From Nocardioides psychrotolerans (GTDB lineage Bacteria; Actinomycetota; Actinomycetes; Propionibacteriales; Nocardioidaceae), in contig NZ_FOQG01000004.1 of NCBI RefSeq assembly GCF_900113685.1, positions 234,479-298,478 on the forward strand: 64,000 bases of DNA, written 5' to 3'. The position numbers and the translations under genes are program-made. The notes below the pieces were generated by a model, which was not told the origin of the DNA, searched no databases, and was given only the letters and a program-made list of their open reading frames with translations. Below are positions 52,212 through 61,858 of this stretch, piece by piece; positions within the stretch are counted from its first letter, which is position 1; each line of letters opens with the position of its first letter.

Positions 52212-52712
52212 TCAGCGGTCGAAGCGGGCGACGAGGCCGCGCTCCCCGGCGCGCACCTCGACCAGGGTCAGGTCGGTGGTCTCCGAGACGTGGTGCACCC
52301 GCTCGAGGCTGCCGAGCCGGATGAGCACGTGGCCCCCGTCGGTCACGTGGTCCGCGGCGGTCGCCAGGCAGGCGCGGGCGAGGTCGAGCGTCGCGGTCGA
52401 GTCGTCGGCGACCGGCGGGACGTCGGGATCGGCGATCACGACGGCGAAGGTCTCGTGGCACTCCTGGCTGGCGACCCGGGACCCCCGCACCTCGACGTCG
52501 CCGGCGAGGCCGGCCAGGTCTGCGTCGATCATCGTTGACTGCCGAGCCTCTGGGTCGTCGTCGACGCACAGGAGGGGTCGGTTGGCGAGGGTGATGGCCA
52601 CCAGCCCGAGGTGCAGCACCGCCGGAGCGAGGTCCAGGACGCGACCGACCGGGGCATCCGGGATGAGCTCCGCTGCCCACCGCGACTGGAGGGTCGTCCA
52701 GTGTGGCGTCAT
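52212..52712 (-). CDS. Methyltransferase-like protein, unknown function
   Basis: The 166-aa protein suggests a Rossmann-like SAM-binding fold: VGRVLDLAPAVLHLGLVAI, LLCVDDDPEAR, VVIADPDVPP (motif IV-like DPP) and LARACLATAADHVTDGGHVLIRLGS. It resembles a shortened class I methyltransferase. The target is unknown. It lies 86 bases upstream of the sigma factor and may share its transcript. Confidence 0.6.
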   Translation of the reverse strand: MTPHWTTLQSRWAAELIPDAPVGRVLDLAPAVLHLGLVAITLANRPLLCVDDDPEARQSTMIDADLAGLAGDVEVRGSRVASQECHETFAVVIADPDVPPVADDSTATLDLARACLATAADHVTDGGHVLIRLGSLERVHHVSETTDLTLVEVRAGERGLVARFDR

Positions 52713-52752
52713 GGGGGCCGGTGCCCGATCACCCGCGGCGCATGCGGATCAG

Positions 52753-52848
52753 TCAGCTTCGGTCGCGCAACATCCGCACACCGGCCCAGACAGCCAGCGG
52801 GACGCCGACGAAGAGGATGATCAGGACCAACCAGTCGGACTCAGACAT
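52753..52848 (-). CDS. 31-aa membrane protein overlapping the next gene
   Basis: The frame codes for 31 aa with one membrane helix (WLVLIILFVGVPLAVWAGVR), an acidic N-terminus (MSESD) and a basic C-terminus (RMLRDRS), so the C-end faces the cytoplasm. Its ATG overlaps the end of the upstream gene by 8 bases (ATGTCTGA), which strongly supports translation. Function unknown. Confidence 0.6.
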   Translation of the reverse strand: MSESDWLVLIILFVGVPLAVWAGVRMLRDRS

Positions 52849-52996
52849 CGGCGGGGCGTCGGGTGAGGGTGCGGTTGAGGCGACGCTCGGACCCGATCAC
52901 GGCCAGTCGGGCGGACAGGTAGCCGCCGACGACACCGACGAGGACGGCGAGTCCGATGCCCACCACGATGGTCAGGGGCCAGTTGATCATCAACAC
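52841..52996 (-). CDS. 51-aa membrane protein
   Basis: The frame codes for 51 aa: an N-terminal membrane helix (WPLTIVVGIGLAVLVGVVGGY) and a basic tail (RLAVIGSERRLNRTLTRRPADV). The GTG at 52996 lies 6 bases after GAGGAG. It overlaps the 31-aa gene downstream by 8 bases. Together they may form a small membrane complex. I do not recognise either family. Confidence 0.62.
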   Translation of the reverse strand: MLMINWPLTIVVGIGLAVLVGVVGGYLSARLAVIGSERRLNRTLTRRPADV

Positions 52997-53134
52997 GTGA
53001 TACTCCTCGGGACGTTGGTCGACGCCTCCTACCCCTCCCGGGCCAGCGCCCAAACGCTCGGCGCAGACAAACACCCGATGGGGTGAGGTCCTGTCCAGGG
53101 GGCGAGCACCGGGACCGCACTGGACGCAGTCCGT

Positions 53135-53140
53135 TAAGAT
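53135..53140 (+). promoter_or_regulatory. -10 element of the leuA leader
   Basis: TAAGAT ends 9 bases before the ATG of the leuA leader peptide, so transcription would start within a few bases of that ATG. The leuS leader shows the same close spacing. Confidence 0.5.
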
Positions 53141-53149
53141 GGGTGCATC

Positions 53150-53191
53150 ATGACGCGCCAGCTTCTTCTTTGCTGCCGCAGCGAGGTCTGA
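53150..53191 (+). CDS. Leucine leader peptide controlling leuA
   Basis: A 13-codon frame reads MTRQLLLCCRSEV and stops at TGA. The three leucines are all CTT, as in the leuS leader. It lies between a TAAGAT promoter hexamer and leuA. Leader peptides of this kind upstream of leuA are known in Actinobacteria. The codons for Cys-Arg-Ser-Glu-Val form the left arm of the hairpin that follows. Confidence 0.88.
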   Translation: MTRQLLLCCRSEV

Positions 53192-53217
53192 GCCAGAGCC
53201 GGACCCCCTCGCTGCGG
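53176..53217 (+). promoter_or_regulatory. Regulatory hairpin of the leuA leader
   Basis: CCGCAGCGAGG (53176-53186, inside the leader peptide) pairs perfectly over 11 bp with CCTCGCTGCGG (53207-53217). A ribosome stalled on the CTT codons (53162-53170) would cover the left arm and open the hairpin. There is no T-tract, so the effect may be on translation or on a GC-rich type terminator. Confidence 0.72.
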
Positions 53218-53222
53218 AGTGA

Positions 53223-55031
<1,809 letters not shown>

Positions 55032-55039
55032 GCGTCGAC

Positions 55040-57136
55040 TCAGGGCGCCTGTGGCAGGTGCACCGTGAACACGGTGCCCTGCCCCGGCGCGGAGCTGACC
55101 TCGATCGTGCCTGCGTGTGCCTTCACGATGGACGCGACGATCGAGAGCCCCAACCCGGTCCCCGGGATGGCTCGCTTCTGGGCGACGGCCGTGCGGAAGA
55201 ACTTGTCGAAGACCGCCTGGAACTCGTCCTCGGGGATCCCGAGACCCGTGTCGTGGACCGTCAGCACCGAGAGCAGGGCCTCGCCGATGGATGCGGAACC
55301 GGTGCGCTCGAGCAGCTGCGCGGGGTCGATGAATTGGGCGAAGGGCTGCCCGACGATCTCGCCTGCCCTGTAGCCAAGCAAGTGCTCGGCGCCGGCGTTG
55401 AAGACGGTGATCCTTCCGACCGTGTCGATCCCGATCAGGGCGATGGTGAGGGTGGCCTGCATCAGGTGGGCCACCAGGTCCGTGCTCGCCCGCTCGGCGG
55501 TCACGTCGATGCCGGTCAGCACGGCGTACGACGGGACGCCGACCTCGTCGCGGACGACGTTGCTGCTCCACACCAGCCTCAGTGCCTCGCCGGCCTTCGT
55601 CGTCCCGCGTCGCTCACGGACCAGGGGGGCACCGGCGAGGTGGGGCGACACGAAGAGCGTCTCCACGTCGGCGCGCTCCATCGGGGCGATCGAGGTGCGC
55701 CAGACGGGTTGTCCCACCAGCTCGGAGTGGTCGTAGCCGGTGATCCCCGACGTCGCGCCGTTGACCCGGACGATGGTGCCGCTGGTGTCCGTGACCATGA
55801 TGACGCACGCAGCCGAGTCGAGGGTCGCGGTCGTCAGGCTCTGCGCCGCCTCCAGCCGCCGACGGGCCTCGTGCTCGGCGGTGACGTCCAGCAGCTGCGC
55901 CGAGAAGGTTCGGTCGGGCGAGCCGGACGACAGGGCTGCCACGGCCAGCTCGACCCGGCTTCCCGCACGGGTGCGGACCGTGGCGCAGCCACGCCACCCG
56001 GTGCCGGCGTCGCGCAGAGAGGTCGGGGTGAGGGGAAGGTCCGGCTCCAAGGGCTCCAGGACCGTGTCGACGCGGCGGTCGCGCAGGTCTTCCGAGGAGG
56101 CGCCCAGGATGTGGGTCCCGGCCTCGTTGACGTCCTGGATGACCAGCTCCTCACCCTCCGCGCGGAGGAAGACCCCACCGATCAGGGACTCGGTGAAGTG
56201 GCGGCGGAAGCGTTCTTCCTCGGTGGAGATAGCGGCGAGCAGCTGGGTGCGTTGCGTGATCGCAACGACGAGCGGCAGGGTCACCAGGGCGGCGGCCAGG
56301 AGGAACAGCTGGCTCAAGGTCGCGGCCCCCTCCCGGCCGAAGTAGGCCTGCACGCGGGCCGAGCCGAAGACGCCGTGACCCTGGGCGGTGGCGACGGCGA
56401 CGAAGCAGCTGAAGGCGAGCAGCTGGAGCGAGACCGTGCGCAGGTCGAAGCGCAGCGCGCCCCACACCAGGAGCGGCAGGGTGACGAACGGCAGCGGCAG
56501 GTCCTGGCCGGGGGAGAAGGTCAGGACCGTGACGAGGCTCAGGAGGGACGTCTGGAGCACGAGCTCGTCGAGACGACCCGACCGGCGCACGTGGAGGGTG
56601 AGGGCCAGGGGCACCACGACGAGCACCGACGCGGCCCGTGCAGCGAAGACCGCGACGGCTTCGGTGGAGAGCAGGCCGGCGCCGTCGGTGATCAGGTAGC
56701 CCTCGGTGAGGGTGGCCAGGAGCCCGGCGGCCACGGACGCGAGGAGCACGCGGACCACGTCATCTTGTCGCTCGAGGGTCGCCACACCAGCATCGTGCAC
56801 ACGCCAGCGGACGATGATGAGGGTCGCCAGCAGAGCCGCCGCCACGTGGCCCGATCCACCCGCGACGGCCGGCGCGAGCTCGATCCCGTTGCTGATCCGG
56901 GCACCCACCGCGGAGGCCACCAGGAGGGGCACCAGCAGGGGCCATCGTCCTACCCGCGAGAGGATCAGCACCACCGCGGTGAGACCGACCGTCGCGAACC
57001 ACGAGAACACTTCGACCCCCAGGTCCACCTCGCGGAAGGTGGTGACCGGGATGACGAAGGTCGCGACGACCAGCATCAGAGTGACGGGCCAGGAGGCGGA
57101 ACGCGTGCATAGGGCGGTCACGAGGTCAGTGTGCAC
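55040..57136 (-). CDS. Multi-PAS membrane sensor kinase lacking the phosphoacceptor domain
   Basis: The protein is about 698 aa: eight or nine N-terminal membrane helices (MASE1-like), then a PAS/PAC pair (RFRRHFTESLIGGVFLRAEGEEL, RRRLEAAQSL), a second PAS (TTATLDSAACVIMVTDTSGTIVRVN) and the start of a third (ATLTIALIGIDTVGRITVFN). The third PAS breaks off after FIDPAQLLERTG. About 12 residues later the ATP-binding G1 box HDTGLGIPEDEF appears. The rest of the PAS domain, the whole dimerisation/phosphoacceptor domain (H-box) and the N-box are missing in frame. The G2 box GTGLGLSIV is present. It can hardly be an active kinase. The start codon is uncertain (GTG 57136 or 57121). Confidence 0.82.
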   Translation of the reverse strand: MHTDLVTALCTRSASWPVTLMLVVATFVIPVTTFREVDLGVEVFSWFATVGLTAVVLILSRVGRWPLLVPLLVASAVGARISNGIELAPAVAGGSGHVAAALLATLIIVRWRVHDAGVATLERQDDVVRVLLASVAAGLLATLTEGYLITDGAGLLSTEAVAVFAARAASVLVVVPLALTLHVRRSGRLDELVLQTSLLSLVTVLTFSPGQDLPLPFVTLPLLVWGALRFDLRTVSLQLLAFSCFVAVATAQGHGVFGSARVQAYFGREGAATLSQLFLLAAALVTLPLVVAITQRTQLLAAISTEEERFRRHFTESLIGGVFLRAEGEELVIQDVNEAGTHILGASSEDLRDRRVDTVLEPLEPDLPLTPTSLRDAGTGWRGCATVRTRAGSRVELAVAALSSGSPDRTFSAQLLDVTAEHEARRRLEAAQSLTTATLDSAACVIMVTDTSGTIVRVNGATSGITGYDHSELVGQPVWRTSIAPMERADVETLFVSPHLAGAPLVRERRGTTKAGEALRLVWSSNVVRDEVGVPSYAVLTGIDVTAERASTDLVAHLMQATLTIALIGIDTVGRITVFNAGAEHLLGYRAGEIVGQPFAQFIDPAQLLERTGSASIGEALLSVLTVHDTGLGIPEDEFQAVFDKFFRTAVAQKRAIPGTGLGLSIVASIVKAHAGTIEVSSAPGQGTVFTVHLPQAP

Positions 57137-57252
57137 CTTCGTGAGCCGGGCGGGACGTGCAACGCCGTCGTCCCGGGCCGGGCTGGACCATCCCCGCAAA
57201 GGCTCTCGCGTGGCATCCTCCTCCGGGGGGCGGGAGCGCTAGATTGCCCCCC

Positions 57253-58110
57253 ATGCTCGTCTCCGAACGCATCGGACAGTTCTTCCTCGAGACCGACAGC
57301 GGTCGTGACCGTCTCGAGTACACCGAGTACGGCGCAGGTGACGCCTGGGTGGTCCTGGTCCACGGGCAGCTGATGCCGCGACGCATGCATCAGCCGCTCG
57401 CTCGGGCGCTGGCTGCCGACGGGCTGCACGTGGTGACCGTCGACCTGCTCGGCCACGGCCGCTCCGACCGACCCGCCGACCCGCTGGTCTACTCGATGAC
57501 CGCGTTCGGCGAGCAGGTCATCGCGTTGCTGGACCACCTCGGTGCCCCACAGGCGGTCATCGGAGGGACGTCACTAGGCGCCAACGTCTCCCTCGAGGTC
57601 GCGGTACTCGCCCCCGAGCGGGTGAAGGGCCTGATCATCGAGATGCCCGTGCTCGACAACGCCGTCGAGGCCGGGATCCTCGCGTTCGCGCCGATCCTCT
57701 TCGCCGCCCGCTTCCTGCCCTTCACCGTCAACGCCGTACGCCGGGTGACGCGGCCGATCCCGCGCGGCATCGTGCCCTTCTGGGCCGGCATCGTGCTCGA
57801 CACCCTCGACCAGCGGGCCGATGCGATGGCCGCGGTCGTCCACGGGTTGTTCTTCGGGCGTGTCGCGCCGTCCTCCAAGCAGCGACGGGCGATCACCGTT
57901 CCGGCGCTCGTGGTGGGGCACCCGGCCGACCCGATCCACCCCGCGGCCGATGCGGCGATGCTCGCCGAGGAGCTGCCCAACGCCGAGTTCGTGCAGGCCC
58001 GGAGCATCCTGGAGTGGCGTTTCCGGCCCGAGCGGCTCGACCGGGCCGCGGTCGACTTCGCACGCAGGTGCTGGAAGTCGCCGCGTCGCAGCCGCCGCGC
58101 GGGGGCCTGA
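57253..58110 (+). CDS. Alpha/beta hydrolase
   Basis: The 285-aa protein has VVLVHGQLMPRRMH (oxyanion-hole region), the aspartate-containing VTVDLLGHGRSD, and the nucleophile elbow GTSLGAN (GxSxG). A charge-relay region VVGHPADPIHP follows. The ATG at 57253 lies between the divergent sensor gene and the conserved core. It is followed by recO after 16 bases. The substrate is unknown; it may be a lipase, esterase or haloalkane-type hydrolase. Confidence 0.88.
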   Translation: MLVSERIGQFFLETDSGRDRLEYTEYGAGDAWVVLVHGQLMPRRMHQPLARALAADGLHVVTVDLLGHGRSDRPADPLVYSMTAFGEQVIALLDHLGAPQAVIGGTSLGANVSLEVAVLAPERVKGLIIEMPVLDNAVEAGILAFAPILFAARFLPFTVNAVRRVTRPIPRGIVPFWAGIVLDTLDQRADAMAAVVHGLFFGRVAPSSKQRRAITVPALVVGHPADPIHPAADAAMLAEELPNAEFVQARSILEWRFRPERLDRAAVDFARRCWKSPRRSRRAGA

Positions 58111-58126
58111 CGGGCACACTGGTCCC

Positions 58127-58855
58127 GTGCCTCTCTACCGCGACGAGGCGATCGTGCTGCGCACCCACAAGCTGGGGGAGGCCGACCGCATCATCACCCT
58201 GCTGACCCGCCACCACGGGAGGGTGCGCGCCGTCGCCAAGGGCGTACGCCGGACCTCGTCGCGGTTCGGCTCCCGGCTGGAGCCCTTCACCCACGTCGAC
58301 CTCCAGCTGGCCGAGGGCCGCAACCTCGACACGATCACGCAGGCGGAGACCAAGTCGGCCTTCTCCGCCGACCTCGGCGCCGACTACGAGCGCTACACCG
58401 CCGGCACCGCGATGCTCGAGACGGCCGAGCGGCTGGTCTCGGAGGAGAAGCAGCCCTCGTTGCAGCAGTTCCTGCTGCTGGTCGGTGGTCTGCGGGCGAT
58501 GGCAGCCGGCGGCCACCGGCCAGGTCAGATCCTCGACTCCTACCTCCTACGCTCGCTCGCCGTCGCTGGCTACGCACCGTCGTTCGACGCGTGCGCTCAC
58601 TGCGGGCTCGAGGGGCCGCACCGCTGGTTCAACCCCTCGATGGGCGGGATGCTCTGCACGACGTGTCGCCTGCCCGGCTCCGCGAGCCCGTCGGCGTCGG
58701 CGATCGAGGTGATGGGGGCGCTGCTCGCCGGCGACTGGCCGGTGGTCGAGGCGGCCGAGCCGCGCCAGCTGCGTGAGGCGAGCGGTCTGGTCTCGGCGTT
58801 TCTGCACTGGCACCTCGAACGAGGCCTGCGCTCGCTGGAGCACGTCGAGCGATAG
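58127..58855 (+). CDS. recO: DNA repair protein RecO
   Basis: The 242-aa protein has an N-terminal OB fold (YRDEAIVLRTHKLGEADRI) and a zinc-binding site formed by CAHCG and CTTCR around residues 158-183, as in actinobacterial RecO. RecO helps load RecA at gaps with RecR. The start is the GTG at 58127. It lies upstream of uppS with 10 bases between, in the conserved recO-uppS pair. Confidence 0.94.
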   Translation: MPLYRDEAIVLRTHKLGEADRIITLLTRHHGRVRAVAKGVRRTSSRFGSRLEPFTHVDLQLAEGRNLDTITQAETKSAFSADLGADYERYTAGTAMLETAERLVSEEKQPSLQQFLLLVGGLRAMAAGGHRPGQILDSYLLRSLAVAGYAPSFDACAHCGLEGPHRWFNPSMGGMLCTTCRLPGSASPSASAIEVMGALLAGDWPVVEAAEPRQLREASGLVSAFLHWHLERGLRSLEHVER

Positions 58856-58865
58856 CGTCGCCCCC

Positions 58866-59645
58866 GTGAAGCGAGTCGTCCGCCAGCCCACCCCGCACCC
58901 CTCGGGCGCGCGTCCGCCGGCGATCCCGAAGGACCTGGTGCCCCGGCACGTCGCGATCGTGATGGACGGCAACGGGCGATGGGCGAAGGAGCGCGGACTT
59001 CCGCGCACCAAGGGCCACGAGCAGGGTGAGGCATCGCTGTTCGACGTCGTCGAGGGTGCCATCGAGATCGGCGTGAAGGCAGTCTCCGCCTATGCGTTCT
59101 CGACGGAGAACTGGTCGCGCTCGCCCGACGAGGTGAAGTTCCTGATGGGCTTCAACCGTGACGTGATCCGTCGTCGTCGCGATGAGATGCACGAGCTCGG
59201 CGTCCGGGTCCGATGGGCCGGACGAGCGCCGCGGCTGTGGAAGTCGGTCATCAAGGAGCTCCAGGTCGCCGAGGAGCTCACGAGGGACAACGACGTGCTG
59301 ACGCTGACGATGTGCGTCAACTACGGCGGTCGCGCTGAGCTCGCGGACACCGCTCGGGCGATCGCGCGCGACGTCGCCGCCGGTCGTCTCAACGCGGAGA
59401 AGGTCGACGAGAAGACGTTCGCGCGCTACCTCTACGTGCCCGAGCAGTCCGACGCCGACCTGGTCTGGCGCACCTCGGGGGAGCAGCGGTTGTCCAACTT
59501 CATGCTCTGGCAGGCCGCCTACAGCGAGCTGGTGTTCACCGACGTCCTCTGGCCCGACGTCGACCGTCGGGCGCTGTGGGACGCGATCGAGCTCTACGCC
59601 CGCCGTGACCGGCGCTACGGAGGGGCGCAGCCCAACCAGGTGTGA
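58866..59645 (+). CDS. uppS: Isoprenyl transferase (undecaprenyl/decaprenyl diphosphate synthase)
   Basis: The 259-aa cis-prenyltransferase has the pyrophosphate-binding MDGNGRWA, the substrate loop SAYAFSTENWSRS, and the C-terminal RTSGEQRLSNFMLWQAAYSELVF. It extends a short allylic diphosphate to the C50-C55 lipid carrier used for cell-wall building. The start is a GTG at 58866. The recO-uppS arrangement is conserved. Chain length cannot be read from the sequence by eye. Confidence 0.94.
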   Translation: MKRVVRQPTPHPSGARPPAIPKDLVPRHVAIVMDGNGRWAKERGLPRTKGHEQGEASLFDVVEGAIEIGVKAVSAYAFSTENWSRSPDEVKFLMGFNRDVIRRRRDEMHELGVRVRWAGRAPRLWKSVIKELQVAEELTRDNDVLTLTMCVNYGGRAELADTARAIARDVAAGRLNAEKVDEKTFARYLYVPEQSDADLVWRTSGEQRLSNFMLWQAAYSELVFTDVLWPDVDRRALWDAIELYARRDRRYGGAQPNQV

Positions 59646-59653
59646 CCAGCCGT

Positions 59654-59703
59654 GCCGAGTCGGCGCGATGTGACAGACCCCGGGCGCCGAGTCGGCGCGA
59701 TGT
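59654..59703. repeat. Two 18-bp direct repeats upstream of a histidine kinase gene
   Basis: GCCGAGTCGGCGCGATGT occurs at 59654-59671 and 59686-59703 without change, start-to-start distance 32 bases (three helical turns). They end about 83 bases before the kinase ATG. Such spacing is usual for dimeric regulators that bind one face of the DNA. Confidence 0.6.
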
Positions 59704-59785
59704 CCGCACGCGATCGTGGCTCCGGCTGCGGATCGGGCACCGTAGTGCGATTCTGGTAGCTCGCACAGGGGGGGAAGGACGCTCG

Positions 59786-61396
59786 ATGTCGGGTCGGGAG
59801 AGCGCGGTCGCCCACGGGGACCTGACCGGGACGTCAACGGCTGACTCCTTCGCCAGTCCCCGGGTGGCCCAGTCGATCCTGACGATCCTCTTCGCCCTCG
59901 ACCTCGGGCTGCGCTTCGCGGGCGACCCCGCGATCGGGCGGTGGCCGCAGGTGGGGGCCGGGATGGTGGCCGTCATCACCCTGGCGACGTTCGTGACCCG
60001 CTGGGAGAAGCTGCCGGCGGCGGCCCCCACCGTGGTGGCCGTCGCGGACATCGCCGCGCTGGGTCTGACCCGTCTCGACGCCCAGGGCGGTGCCTCGGGG
60101 ATCCTGCTGGTGCTGCCGGCCATCTATCTGGGGCGCTACCACGGCCGCCGGGGTGTGGCCGTCACAGTCGTGGCGGGGGTGCTGCTCCAGGCGGTTCCCG
60201 GCTTGCTCTATTTCGCGAACGACGGGCCCAACCTGTCACGGACCCTGCTGACCTTGTCTGTCGCGGTCGTGGTCTCGCTCGCGATGGCCTCGGCGGTGCA
60301 CCGGTTGGAGTACCAACGCCGAGTGTCGGCAGCCATCGTCGACAGTGTCGACGTCGGGCTCGTCCTGATCGACGAGCACGCGGTCTACCAGTCCATGAAC
60401 CGTCGACACCTCGACTTCATCGAGCTCGCCTACCCGAGCGGTCACCGTGGCCTCGCCGGCCAGCTCGGGCTGGTCTTCGGAGCGGACGGCACGACGCTCG
60501 TCGTGCGGGAGGACATGCCGACCTTCCGTGCCGCTCAGGGTGAGGAGTTCGACGACCAGCGGATCTGGGTAGGCGACGACGAGATGACCCGGCGGGCGTT
60601 GTCGGTCTCGGCGCGCGTGGTGTGGGACGAGAACGACGAGTTCGCGGGCGCGGCGCTCGCCTACAAGGACGTCACCGACTTCATGCGCGCGCTCCAGGTC
60701 AAGGACCAGTTCGTCGCGTCGGTCTCCCACGAGCTGCGCACGCCGCTGACCTCCATCCACGGCTACTCTCTGCTCCTGCTCGACCAGGAGGACCTGCCCG
60801 TCCAGACCCGTGCGCACCTCTCGGTCATCAGCCGCAACACCGAGCGGCTCCAGCGGCTCGTCGACGACCTGCTGCACACCGCCCAGGTCGACGAGGACGG
60901 GCTGCACGTCGAGCGCTCCGACACCGACATCGCCCAGGTGGTGCGCGACGCCGTGCATGCGGCGGAGCCCGCGGCGCTCACGCACGGGGTGTCCCTCAGC
61001 GTCGATGCCCCCGCGGCGCTCGTCGTCCGGGTCGACCCCCAGCGCATCGCCCAGGTCGTCGACAACCTGGTCTCCAACGCGGTGAAGTACACCCCCGCCG
61101 GGGGAGACATCGCCGTGCGCGTGGGGATGGACGGCACCCGCGTCGAGATCTCGGTCAGCGACACCGGCGTCGGCATCGACGCCGCCGATCGGGACCGGCT
61201 CTTCACCCGCTTCTTCCGTGCCCGGCACGCTTCGGAGCGGGAGATCCAGGGCGTGGGCCTGGGGCTCAACATCACGCGCAGCATCGTCGAGGGCCACGGT
61301 GGCCGCATCGAGGTCGAGAGCGAGCCCGGGCGGGGGAGCACCTTCCGTGTCCGGCTGCCCGTGGTCGCCGGGGCACGGCACACGGACGAGGGCTGA
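59786..61396 (+). CDS. Membrane sensor histidine kinase
   Basis: The 536-aa protein has five to six N-terminal membrane helices and a PAS domain (IVDSVDVGLVLIDEHAVYQSMN). The H-box VSHELRTPLTSIHGY follows, then the N-box DNLVSNAVKYTP, the G1 box SDTGVGID and G2 GVGLGLNI. It should autophosphorylate on the H-box histidine. No response regulator gene is adjacent, so it is an orphan kinase. The ATG at 59786 follows GGGGAAGGA. Confidence 0.92.
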   Translation: MSGRESAVAHGDLTGTSTADSFASPRVAQSILTILFALDLGLRFAGDPAIGRWPQVGAGMVAVITLATFVTRWEKLPAAAPTVVAVADIAALGLTRLDAQGGASGILLVLPAIYLGRYHGRRGVAVTVVAGVLLQAVPGLLYFANDGPNLSRTLLTLSVAVVVSLAMASAVHRLEYQRRVSAAIVDSVDVGLVLIDEHAVYQSMNRRHLDFIELAYPSGHRGLAGQLGLVFGADGTTLVVREDMPTFRAAQGEEFDDQRIWVGDDEMTRRALSVSARVVWDENDEFAGAALAYKDVTDFMRALQVKDQFVASVSHELRTPLTSIHGYSLLLLDQEDLPVQTRAHLSVISRNTERLQRLVDDLLHTAQVDEDGLHVERSDTDIAQVVRDAVHAAEPAALTHGVSLSVDAPAALVVRVDPQRIAQVVDNLVSNAVKYTPAGGDIAVRVGMDGTRVEISVSDTGVGIDAADRDRLFTRFFRARHASEREIQGVGLGLNITRSIVEGHGGRIEVESEPGRGSTFRVRLPVVAGARHTDEG

Positions 61397-61408
61397 GGGC
61401 CCGGCGGC

Positions 61409-61858
61409 TCAGCGGCAGGCCGGGCAGGTCCCGAAGATCTCCAGCGTGTGGCTCACGTCGGCGAAGCCGTGCTCCTCGGCCATGGCCCGCGTCCAGCGTT
61501 CGACGGCCGGGCCCTCGACCTCGACCGTGGCCCCGCAGGAGCGGCACACCAGGTGGTGGTGGTGGGTGTCGGAGCAGCGCCGGTAGATCGCCTCGCCGTC
61601 CTCCGTGCGCAGCAGGTCGACCTCGCCGCCCTCGACCATCCTCTGGAGGCTGCGGTAGACCGTCGCCAGCCCCACCCGCTCGCCGCGCTGGCCGAGCAGG
61701 TCGTGGATCTCCTGGGCCGAGCGGAAGTCGTCGAAGGACGCCATCGCCTCGGCGACCGCGATCCGCTGCCGCGTCGGTCGTACGACGGCAGGGCCGGTGG
61801 GCGCGGAGCCCTCGGGCTGGGCCCCGGGCTGGGCCCCGCGAGGCTCAGTGCTCGTCAT
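61409..61858 (-). CDS. zur: Fur family zinc uptake regulator (Zur-like)
   Basis: The 149-aa protein has the Fur winged helix (TRQRIAVAEAMASFDDFRSAQEIHDLL, RVGLATVYRSLQRM), the HHHHLVC metal region, the two zinc-cysteine pairs CRSC and CPAC, and the late HTLEIFG segment. The gene overlaps znuB by 14 bases and is the last gene of the zinc uptake operon, which points to Zur rather than iron-sensing Fur. It should repress the operon when zinc is sufficient. Confidence 0.9.
   Translation of the reverse strand: MTSTEPRGAQPGAQPEGSAPTGPAVVRPTRQRIAVAEAMASFDDFRSAQEIHDLLGQRGERVGLATVYRSLQRMVEGGEVDLLRTEDGEAIYRRCSDTHHHHLVCRSCGATVEVEGPAVERWTRAMAEEHGFADVSHTLEIFGTCPACR

Noticed and set aside
53101..53149. 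T-box riboswitch upstream of leuA
   Set aside because: The transcribed leader before the peptide is only a few bases long if the -10 at 53135 is right, far too short for a T-box, and no T-box core sequence is visible.
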